A stretch of 9,167 nt of DNA from assembly GCA_013694885.1 (NCBI GenBank), contig JACDBO010000448.1:1-9167 (forward strand), in the 5' to 3' direction. Made by a program: the position numbers and the translations under genes. Of the stretch, positions 1 through 5,347 are shown in pieces. The notes beneath the pieces are model-generated. The model did not search any database. It was not told where the DNA came from and worked only from the letters and a program-made list of their open reading frames with translations. Within the stretch, counting starts at the first letter, position 1. Every line of letters starts with the position of its first letter. Source of the DNA: Chloroflexia bacterium (lineage in GTDB: Bacteria; Chloroflexota; Chloroflexia; Thermomicrobiales; UBA6265).

Positions 1-57
1 CTCCTCCCCCGTGTCGGGGGAGGTCGGGAAAGGGCAGGAGGCTAGGGGGTGAGGGCC
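1..57. repeat. GC-rich REP-like hairpin repeat
   Basis: Positions 3-11 (CCTCCCCCG) and 15-23 (CGGGGGAGG) form a perfect 9-bp stem with a 3-nt TGT loop. A G-rich arm follows, ending in GGGGGTGAGGG at about 47-57. A hairpin of C/G runs followed by GGGTGAGGG resembles the intergenic palindromic repeats found scattered in many GC-rich genomes. It begins about 12 bp beyond the stop of the minus-strand moxR gene, so it could also serve as a transcript-end hairpin or mRNA stabiliser. There is no U-tract for a classical intrinsic terminator. The left limit is cut by the window edge. Confidence 0.55.
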
Positions 58-68
58 TTGCCAGACGA

Positions 69-1112
69 TCATGTTCTCGGCCCTCGAACCTCGGCCCTCG
101 GCCCTTCGTTGTCCTCGACCGGCACCGGGGTGGCGGCGACGATCTCGGCGATCAGGTCGGTAGTGGCGACGCCACGCAAGTCGGCCTGAGCCGTCGGCAT
201 CACGCGGTGTCCGAGAACGGCCGGCGCCATCACCGCGACATCGTCGGGGATCACGAAGGGCCGACCGGCGAGGACGGCCGTCGCCTGGGCGGCTCGTGAC
301 AGGGCCAGTGCGGCTCGCGGGCTGGCGCCGAGTTCAAGCTGCACATGCCCGCGAGTGGCGCGGACCAGCGCGAGCAGGTAGGTCTCGACCGCCTCGCCAA
401 CGTGGACGCGGCGCACCTGCTCGATGAGCCCCATCACCTCCTCGGGGGTGGTCACGGCCTCGACTGTCTCCAGCGGCGTGCCGGTGCGGAAGCGGCGGAG
501 CATGGCGCGCTCGTCGTCCGCCGCCGGGTAGCCAATGGCGGTGCGCAGGAAGAAGCGGTCGAGCTGCGCTTCCGGCAGTGGGAACGTCCCTTCCAGCTCG
601 ACCGGGTTCTGCGTGGCCAGGACGAAAAAAGGCCGCGGCAGTTTGATCCGCTCCCGCTCGACGGAGACTTGCCGCTCCTCCATCGCTTCGAGCAAGGCCG
701 ACTGTGTGCGCGGCCCGGCCCGGTTGATCTCGTCGGCGAGCAGCACGTTGACGAGGATCGGCCCTTCGCGGTACGAGAACTCGGCAGAGCGTGGGTCGAA
801 GACGAGCGAACCGGTAATGTCGGTCGGCAGCAGATCGGGGGTGAACTGGACGCGGCCGAAGCGGCCACCCAACGCGGCGGCAACCGACCGAGCGAGCATC
901 GTCTTACCGATGCCAGGCACATCCTCGATCAGGACGTGGCCCTCGCAGAACAGGGCGGCGACGATCCGCTCGATGGTCGCCCGCTTGCCGACGATGACGC
1001 GTTCTACTTGGTCTGCGATGCGTGCCGCTACTTCACCGATCGCCGCGGCCTCGCGCTCGGTCAACGCGTCCGGCGGCGCGGTGGTCTCAGCGGTCGCTGT
1101 CGCCTCGGTCAT
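69..1112 (-). CDS. MoxR-family AAA+ ATPase
   Basis: This 347-residue cytoplasmic AAA+ ATPase is of the MoxR type. The family acts as ATP-driven chaperones that mature or activate partner proteins, often with VWA-domain or DUF58 proteins. Walker A is at residues 63-71 (EDVPGIGKT), Walker B at about 123-130 (VLLADEIN, D127/E128), sensor 1 around N169 (LATQNP), the QLDRFF segment at 183-188 and a sensor 2-like GASPRA at 262-267 with R266. Length and motif order are normal for MoxR. An in-frame upstream ATG (1205) would add 31 unlikely residues. The 1112 start is preferred because GGAGGGG lies six bases before it. The last residues (about 335-347) are encoded by a short interspersed repeat and are probably not ancestral. 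The usual downstream DUF58 gene is not in view; a hairpin repeat follows instead. The substrate cannot be told from this sequence. Confidence 0.95.
   Translation of the reverse strand: MTEATATAETTAPPDALTEREAAAIGEVAARIADQVERVIVGKRATIERIVAALFCEGHVLIEDVPGIGKTMLARSVAAALGGRFGRVQFTPDLLPTDITGSLVFDPRSAEFSYREGPILVNVLLADEINRAGPRTQSALLEAMEERQVSVERERIKLPRPFFVLATQNPVELEGTFPLPEAQLDRFFLRTAIGYPAADDERAMLRRFRTGTPLETVEAVTTPEEVMGLIEQVRRVHVGEAVETYLLALVRATRGHVQLELGASPRAALALSRAAQATAVLAGRPFVIPDDVAVMAPAVLGHRVMPTAQADLRGVATTDLIAEIVAATPVPVEDNEGPRAEVRGPRT
74..110 (-). repeat. AGGGCCGAG repeat, copy 1 (moxR 3' end)
   Basis: Read on the minus strand, this is a run of AGGGCCGAG-type units centred on GGGCCGAGGTTCGAGGG. It lies inside the last codons of moxR and encodes the tail EGPRAEVRGPRT. 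The same repeat occurs in the same gene-relative orientation at 2339-2377 (amtB end) and 5216-5248 (cupin end). Confidence 0.75.
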
Positions 1113-1118
1113 CGGCGG

Positions 1119-1125
1119 CCCCTCC
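1119..1125 (-). promoter_or_regulatory. Ribosome binding site fixing the moxR start
   Basis: The minus strand reads GGAGGGG, then CCGCCG, then ATG at 1112. This Shine-Dalgarno match is why the 1112 start was chosen over the upstream in-frame ATG at 1205. Confidence 0.75.
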
Positions 1126-1351
1126 GTGCGGTCGGTGAACAATCGCCGGCAGTGTACGACATGACCGTCGCCGACCTGCCCTGCCTTGTGGAATGCGTTG
1201 TGCACCTAGGCCGTGATCGGCCCGCCGTCGAGGCGATCATGGCCGGCAGTGGGCCGCGCCGCAAGGGCAGCCACTACCGAGCGCCAAACAACCGTTCCGT
1301 ATCGCGCCGAGGACAAATCCAGCGTGAGCGGACGTAGGATGGAGAACTTCA

Positions 1352-2078
1352 ATGGGGAAACGAGACCGCTACGAGCCTGGGACATTCTGCTGGGTAGACC
1401 TGGCGACGACCGACCCGGAGGGCGCCAAGGCGTTCTACAGCGCCCTCTTCGGCTGGAACGCCGTCGACATGCCGGTCGGCGACGGCAGCGTTTACACGCT
1501 GCTCCGCCTGAACGGCGACGACGTCGCCGCGCTCTCCGAGATGCAGCCCGATATGCGCGCCCAGGGCCCGAGAACTCGGCGGGACCGTCTTTGGCGAACC
1601 CTTCGATGTGCTGGACGCCGGCCGGATGGCGATCATTCAGGACCCCACAGGCGCGACCGTGATGGCCTGGCAACCGGCACGGCACATCGGCGCCGGCCGC
1701 GTCAATGACCCCGGCACGCTGACCTGGAACGAGCTGGCGACCCGCGACCTCCCGGCCGCCCGTACTTTCTATGAAGGCCTATTCGGCTGGCAGACGGAGC
1801 CGGTCGAGGCGGACGGCTCCGTTGTCTACGTTACGATCAAGAACGGCGACAGAATCAACGGTGGGATGATGCCAATGACGTCCCAGCACGGCGCCGCCCC
1901 GCCCCACTGGCTGCCTTATTTCACCGTGGCTTCCTGTGACGAGACTATCTCGCGCGTCGGGGAGCTGGGCGGCACGCTCCTCGCCGGTCCGATAGATATG
2001 CCCAACGGTCGGATCTCCGTCATCCGCGATCCGCAAGGCGCCGCCTTCGCTGTGTTCGAGGGGGAGGTCGACGACTGA
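1352..2078 (+). pseudogene. Two-domain VOC/glyoxalase-like protein, disrupted by internal deletion and frameshift
   Basis: Two vicinal-oxygen-chelate modules lie in tandem, as in VOC proteins related to glyoxalase/bleomycin resistance and the mycobacterial CFP30-type hydroxylases. The start at 1352 has GGAG seven bases upstream. Module 1 begins FCWVDLATTDPEGAKAFYSALFG and runs in frame to about 1567 (72 codons). The homologous reading then resumes in another frame from about 1566 (ARELGGTVFGEPFDVLDAG) and continues through module 2 (about 1710-2078, TLTWNELATRDLPAARTFYEG) to the stop. Module 2 has about 21 residues (PPHWLPYFTV and following) between its MTSQHGA and GELGGT; the equivalent stretch of module 1 is missing. 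The lesion is therefore a deletion of 3k+2 bases, probably 60-70. The 72-codon frame would run on to 1708 as nonsense. Module 2 could still be made from an internal start near 1608 or 1626, but no clear ribosome site is seen there. A sequencing or assembly error is the alternative. Confidence 0.8.
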
Positions 2079-2103
2079 ATAAGCTTCACCCCGGCGCTAA
2101 CGC

Positions 2104-2137
2104 CTCACACCTCGCCTTGACACGGGCGAGGTGTGAG
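2104..2137. terminator. Strong hairpin between convergent genes, probable bidirectional terminator
   Basis: CTCACACCTCGCC (2104-2116) and GGCGAGGTGTGAG (2125-2137) form a perfect 13-bp stem with an 8-nt loop. It starts 25 bases after the VOC stop and lies about 30 bases beyond the stop of the convergent small gene, where a shared terminator is expected. Neither side carries a clear U-tract, so termination, if it occurs here, may be hairpin-only or factor-assisted. Confidence 0.6.
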
Positions 2138-2166
2138 CTGAGAGCTGCCGTCATGGAATAGGGCGA

Positions 2167-2298
2167 CTATGCTAGAACAGGCTGGCGGGCCTCCACCGGC
2201 ATCTCGTCGCGGGACGGCGCCTTGGTGGCAGATGTCGGCGCGAGCATGCAGGCGACGATCAGCATGGCGAAACACAAGAACGCAATCAATAACAACAT
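2167..2298 (-). CDS. Small single-span membrane protein downstream of amtB (43 aa)
   Basis: An ATG at 2298 opens 43 codons ending in TAG at 2167. The start is preceded by AGGAGGAG and a 5-7 base spacer, the best ribosome binding site in the window. The product starts MLLLIAFLCFAMLIVACMLA, a continuous hydrophobic stretch of about 20 residues that would span the membrane once. A short polar tail of about 23 residues with mixed charges (K26, R30, D31, E32, E36, R38) follows. IVAC at 14-17 loosely resembles a lipobox, but no basic n-region precedes it, so a membrane anchor is preferred. The gene starts about 70 bases after the amtB stop on the same strand and was probably transcribed with it. 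No family was recognised. An auxiliary or regulatory partner of AmtB is only a positional guess. The reading frame is too short for the usual gene-length cut-offs, so it may be missing from annotations. Confidence 0.7.
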   Translation of the reverse strand: MLLLIAFLCFAMLIVACMLAPTSATKAPSRDEMPVEARQPVLA

Positions 2299-2303
2299 GA
2301 TCA

Positions 2304-2311
2304 CTCCTCCT
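2304..2311 (-). promoter_or_regulatory. Strong Shine-Dalgarno site of the small gene after amtB
   Basis: The minus strand reads AGGAGGAG followed by TGATC and ATG at 2298. This near-perfect anti-SD complement is the main evidence that the 43-codon frame is a real gene. Confidence 0.75.
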
Positions 2312-2338
2312 GGTCGATTCCGGCACAACCTGCCGGTA

Positions 2339-2377
2339 GCTCGGCCCTCGACCCTAGAACCTCGGCCCTAGAGCTGG
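2339..2377 (-). repeat. AGGGCCGAG repeat, copy 2 (amtB 3' end)
   Basis: On the minus strand this reads as AGGGCCGAGGTTC, then AGGGTCGAGGGCCGAG. It starts at the amtB stop: the TAG at 2368-2370 is formed by bases of the repeat. It has the same gene-relative orientation as copies 1 and 3, and lies between amtB and the small membrane-protein gene. Confidence 0.7.
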
Positions 2378-3600
2378 TACGCCAACTCGCCGTGCTGGGT
2401 GGAGTCGAGACCCAGCACTTCTTCCTCCTCCGGTACGCGCAGCCCGATCGTCAGATCGATTGCCTTGAGGATGGCACCGGTCATGACCGCCGCGAAGCCG
2501 GCGACGACCGCCACCGCCACGATCTGCTTGAGCAGCAACTCCGGGTTGCCGAAAAAGAGTCCGTCGTTGCCAAATTCGTTGATCGCCTTTTCGGCGAAGA
2601 GTCCGGTCGCCAGCGCGCCCCAGATACCGCCGACACCGTGGACGGCGAAGACATCGAGCGCGTCGTCGATGCGCACGACCTTTTTGAGCAAATCGACCGC
2701 GAAGAAGCAGAAGACACCGGCCCCGAAGCCGATCACGATCGCGGCGGGGACGCTGACGTACCCCGCGGCGGGGGTGATCCCGACCAGACCGGCAACCGCG
2801 CCAGCCGCCATGCCGAGGACGCTCGGGCGGCCGTGGCGCAACCAGCTCGCGGTCATCCAGGTCAGCCCACCCATCGCGGCGGCGATGTGCGTCACGACCA
2901 GGGCGTGCGCGGCCAGACCGTTCGCGCCGAGCGCGCTGCCAGCGTTGAAGCCGAACCATCCAAACCAGAGCAGACCGGCGCCGAGCACGGTCATCGTCAG
3001 ATCATGGGGCGGATCGGCCTGCTCCTTGTCGAACCCGACGCGCCGGCCCAACATCCGGGCGGCGACCAGGGCCGAAACCCCCGACGTGATGTGGACCACG
3101 GTGCCGCCGGCGAAGTCGAGCGCGCCGAATTCGCGCAGCCACCCGCCAACCGCCCAAACCCAATGGGCCACCGGAGCGTAGACGAATGTCGCCCACGCCA
3201 GGCTGAAGATCACGAACGCTTTGAACCGCTTGCGCTCGGCAAACGCCCCGGTGATCAGGGCCGGAGTGATCACGGCGAACATCATCTGAAACGCCATGAA
3301 CGCCAGATGCGGAATCGTCGCGGCATAGTCGCCGTTCGGCTCCTGGCCGACCCCTTGCAGACCGATCCAGTCGAGGTTCCCGATGATCCCGCCCACGTCC
3401 GGACCGAAGGCGAGCGTGTACCCCCAGAGCACCCACTGCACACTGATCAGCGCCAGGATGAAGGCGCTGTGCATGATCGTCGAGAGCACGTTCTTCCGTT
3501 GCACCAGCCCGCCGTAGAAGAAGCCAAGCGCCGGCGTCATCAGCATGACCAGCGCCGCCGACATCAACACCCAGGCGGTATCGCCCGCGTTGATCTCCAT
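2368..3600 (-). CDS. amtB: Ammonium transporter, AmtB/Mep/Rh family
   Basis: The 410-residue protein is a polytopic membrane channel that conducts ammonium/ammonia inward. Key AmtB residues can be placed by motif: the outer gate phenylalanines (F108 in FQMMFA, F218 in WFGFNAGSA), a tryptophan near the recruitment site (W149), D162 in LDFAGGTVVH, and the pore twin histidines H170 and H321 (VFAVHGVGG). The C-terminal LRVPEEEEVLGLD and HGELAY match the cytosolic tail that PII/GlnK proteins contact in the family. About eleven membrane segments are expected. The N-terminus (MEINAGDTAWVLM) lacks the cleavable signal of the E. coli protein. The start is supported by GGAGGG seven bases upstream. No glnK lies beside it, unlike in many bacteria; a 43-codon membrane-peptide gene follows. 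Nitrogen control is expected from the family, and the divergent spacer has repeated motifs that could be operators. Confidence 0.96.
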   Translation of the reverse strand: MEINAGDTAWVLMSAALVMLMTPALGFFYGGLVQRKNVLSTIMHSAFILALISVQWVLWGYTLAFGPDVGGIIGNLDWIGLQGVGQEPNGDYAATIPHLAFMAFQMMFAVITPALITGAFAERKRFKAFVIFSLAWATFVYAPVAHWVWAVGGWLREFGALDFAGGTVVHITSGVSALVAARMLGRRVGFDKEQADPPHDLTMTVLGAGLLWFGWFGFNAGSALGANGLAAHALVVTHIAAAMGGLTWMTASWLRHGRPSVLGMAAGAVAGLVGITPAAGYVSVPAAIVIGFGAGVFCFFAVDLLKKVVRIDDALDVFAVHGVGGIWGALATGLFAEKAINEFGNDGLFFGNPELLLKQIVAVAVVAGFAAVMTGAILKAIDLTIGLRVPEEEEVLGLDSTQHGELAYQL

Positions 3601-3927
3601 GAACCGTCCCTCCCCGGAACCCCCGAGTCCCTGTGCCGGTCGCTCGCGTTGGCCAGCAGACCACCCATCGCCAGTTATGCGGGTCGCACAGAGCCAACAA
3701 ACTATGCACGGCGCTGTGCGGACCTAACCAGTCTATGGACGTACCACCCCGCGGGTACAGGTGCGGCACGGACAAATCGCACATCACTTTTCGTGCATAT
3801 CGCACAGAATCGAGACAAAGCATCGGTTGCTCTCCGACAATGGCCGGGCAAGCTGGGAGGATCGACAAGGCGGGGGTGGAGTGGAAAGATGACGTCACCG
3901 CGGCTGCGTGGGTCAATCGGAGGTGCG
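3601..3927. promoter_or_regulatory. Divergent regulatory spacer with repeated TCGCACA motifs
   Basis: This 327-bp gene-free spacer must hold the promoters of amtB (minus) and the dehydrogenase (plus). TCGCACAGAG occurs at 3684-3693, TCGCACATCA at 3777-3786 and TCGCACAGAA at 3800-3809. An inverted copy, CTGTGCGGAC, lies at 3714-3723. Local dyads GTGCGGCAC (3761-3769) and GTGC-ATATC-GCAC (3793-3805) fall in the same stretch. This looks like a cluster of operator-type sites for a regulator I cannot name. It does not match the NtrC or GlnR sites I know. No convincing gene was found in the spacer. Confidence 0.4.
3674..3700 (-). promoter_or_regulatory. Weak candidate amtB promoter
   Basis: On the minus strand TTGTTG (3695-3700) is followed after 15 bases by CATAAC (3674-3679), about 73 bases before the amtB start. 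The spacing is shorter than the ideal 17. One of the TCGCACAG motifs falls between the two boxes, which would suit repression. This is a tentative call from consensus resemblance only. Confidence 0.25.
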
Positions 3928-4761
3928 ATGGACGGATTGCGCGGGAAACGAGCACTGGTCACGGGCGCCGGTATGGGTATCGGGCAGGCGATCGCCATCG
4001 AGCTGGCCCGGCATGGCGTCGACGTCGCCATCCATTTCGCGCACAGCGAGTCGGGCGCGCGCGAGTCGGTCGCCCAGATCGAGACCGACGGCGGTCGTGC
4101 CGTGCCGCTCGGTGGCGATCTCACAGACGTCGCGACATGCCGCCGGATCGTCGAAGGGGCCGTCACCCAGCTGGGGGGCCTCGACCTGCTGGTCAACAAC
4201 GCGGGCGTCACACTGTCCGCCGAGCTCGCCACCACCACCGAGGCTGACTTCGATGCCCTCTTCGCCCTCAACGTCCGCGCCGCCTTCTTTTGTGCGCAGC
4301 AGGCCCTCCCTCACCTCGCACGCAGCGAAGCCGCGGCCATCCTCAACGTGTCATCGATCCACGGAGCGGCTGGATTGCCACGGCACGCGGCCTACGCGGC
4401 GACGAAAGGCGCACTCATCGCCCTCACCCGGCAGCTTGCCATCGAGCTGGCCGACCGCCGCATCCGGGTCAACGCCATCGGACCGGGGTTGATCGAGGTG
4501 CCCCGCTACTTCGATATCCCCGGCTACTCGACCGCGCAAGGCGACACGATGGTGCCGTGGGGTCGCATCGGCACACCGGCGGACGTCGGGCGCGCCGCGG
4601 CATGGCTGCTATCGCCCGCCGCCGAGTTCGTGACGGGCCAGGTGCTCTTCGTCGACGGCGGAACCCAGGCCCGTATGGGACTCTGGTGGAACCGGGCTGG
4701 GGAGTGCGACGAGCGAGATGAGTCTCCAACCACTCCGTCTGAATCCCCCGGTGGTCAATGA
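3928..4761 (+). CDS. Short-chain dehydrogenase/reductase (SDR), FabG/glucose-dehydrogenase type
   Basis: The 277-residue classical SDR is an NAD(P)-dependent oxidoreductase acting on an alcohol/ketone pair. The Rossmann motif TGAGMGIG is at 12-19, D64 in GGDL after the third strand, NNAG at 90-93, and the catalytic set is N115, S143, Y156 and K160 (YAATK). The C-terminal GQVLFVDGG (238-246) is typical. The segment IEVPRYFDIPGY (189-200) is the substrate-loop region, from which the substrate cannot be told. About 25 residues beyond the usual SDR end form a polar tail. The start at 3928 has GGAGG four bases upstream and gives the usual short N-terminus. An in-frame ATG at 3889 with GGAG seven bases upstream would add 13 residues and cannot be excluded. 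A cupin gene follows 79 bases later and is probably co-transcribed. Confidence 0.92.
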   Translation: MDGLRGKRALVTGAGMGIGQAIAIELARHGVDVAIHFAHSESGARESVAQIETDGGRAVPLGGDLTDVATCRRIVEGAVTQLGGLDLLVNNAGVTLSAELATTTEADFDALFALNVRAAFFCAQQALPHLARSEAAAILNVSSIHGAAGLPRHAAYAATKGALIALTRQLAIELADRRIRVNAIGPGLIEVPRYFDIPGYSTAQGDTMVPWGRIGTPADVGRAAAWLLSPAAEFVTGQVLFVDGGTQARMGLWWNRAGECDERDESPTTPSESPGGQ

Positions 4762-4840
4762 GAACGGTAACAAGCGAGCGAGTGAGCCGCGTCGCGGTCA
4801 AGTCTGGTCATCCGGTGGGCACGTTGAGGAGGAGGAAGAG

Positions 4841-5248
4841 ATGGTAGTCAGCGACGGAGTCTACAGCGCGTTCAACCTCGATGACGAGATCGCGCGCTTC
4901 CCGCCCGACCCAGAGACGGAGGCACGGCATCGGGCGGAGACGTTACTCAAAACGGAGACGTTGCGGGTGGTGCTCATCACGATGTTGACCGGCGGCCATA
5001 TGCACGCCCAGGACGCACCCGGTGCGCTCACGATCCACGTCCTGCGCGGCGCGCTCCGGCTTCAGGCAGCCGAACGGACGGCCGAGCTCGGTACCGGCGA
5101 GATCATCGCGCTGGCGCCCGGCGTTCGCTACGCCATCGAAGGAGCCGAGGATGGCGCATTTCTCCTCACCATCGCCGACCTGACCCACGAGCCCAACCGC
5201 GGTGGTCCGAACGGAGGAACGAGGGCCGAGGAGCGAGGGCCGAGATAG
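4841..5248 (+). CDS. Small cupin-fold protein
   Basis: The 135-residue protein has one conserved beta-barrel cupin domain (about 38-113). Motif 1 is degenerate: HMH at 53-55, then TIHVLRG at 64-70, without the usual glutamate. In motif 2, LAPGVRYAIEG (91-101), a tyrosine takes the usual histidine position. Metal binding is therefore uncertain, and the domain could be a non-enzymatic sensor or binding module. The start at 4841 is chosen because a purine-rich GAGGAGGAGGAAGAG stands directly upstream. An in-frame ATG at 4718 would overlap the dehydrogenase gene and add poorly conserved sequence. It is probably the second gene of a unit with the upstream SDR. The last ten or so residues (TRAEERGPR) are encoded by an interspersed repeat and resemble the MoxR tail, so they are probably a later addition. 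The substrate is unknown. Confidence 0.85.
   Translation: MVVSDGVYSAFNLDDEIARFPPDPETEARHRAETLLKTETLRVVLITMLTGGHMHAQDAPGALTIHVLRGALRLQAAERTAELGTGEIIALAPGVRYAIEGAEDGAFLLTIADLTHEPNRGGPNGGTRAEERGPR
5216..5248 (+). repeat. AGGGCCGAG repeat, copy 3 (cupin 3' end)
   Basis: Two AGGGCCGAG units separated by GAGCG occupy the last codons and run into the TAG stop of the cupin gene. The encoded tail RAEERGPR closely matches RAEVRGPR at the end of the unrelated MoxR protein. Gene-relative orientation is the same as for copies 1 and 2. Confidence 0.75.
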
Positions 5249-5252
5249 ACCT

Positions 5253-5287
5253 TGACGGCGTATTCCGCTCCGGCCCATTGGCCGTCA
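5253..5287. terminator. Possible weak hairpin between convergent cupin and kinase genes
   Basis: TGACGGC (5253-5259) and GCCGTCA (5281-5287) are a 7-bp inverted repeat, with an inner dyad GGCC-CATT-GGCC at 5272-5283. It begins five bases after the cupin stop in the 99-bp convergent gap. The loop is long and there is no U-tract, so terminator activity is uncertain. Confidence 0.3.
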
Positions 5288-5347
5288 TTGAGAGTGCTCC
5301 GCAAAGGAGAGGTGCTCTTAACGAGACGCGTTTTCCGTGAGGGAGAT

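Noticed and set aside
1113..1351. Search for promoters in the moxR-VOC divergent spacer
   Set aside because: No pair of -35/-10 boxes with acceptable spacing stood out on either strand, so none is reported.
2105..2326. 73-codon minus-strand frame overlapping the small gene after amtB
   Set aside because: It runs through the 13-bp hairpin, lacks a good ribosome site and has no protein-like pattern; the overlapping 43-codon frame has a strong ribosome site and a clear membrane span.
3678..3728. Short plus-strand frame in the amtB-dehydrogenase spacer
   Set aside because: About 16 codons, no ribosome site, and it overlaps the putative operator motifs.
2392..3927. Very long plus-strand open frame upstream of the dehydrogenase
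   Set aside because: It is antisense to amtB, has no recognisable protein features, and stays open because of high GC. The true dehydrogenase start is at 3928 (or 3889).
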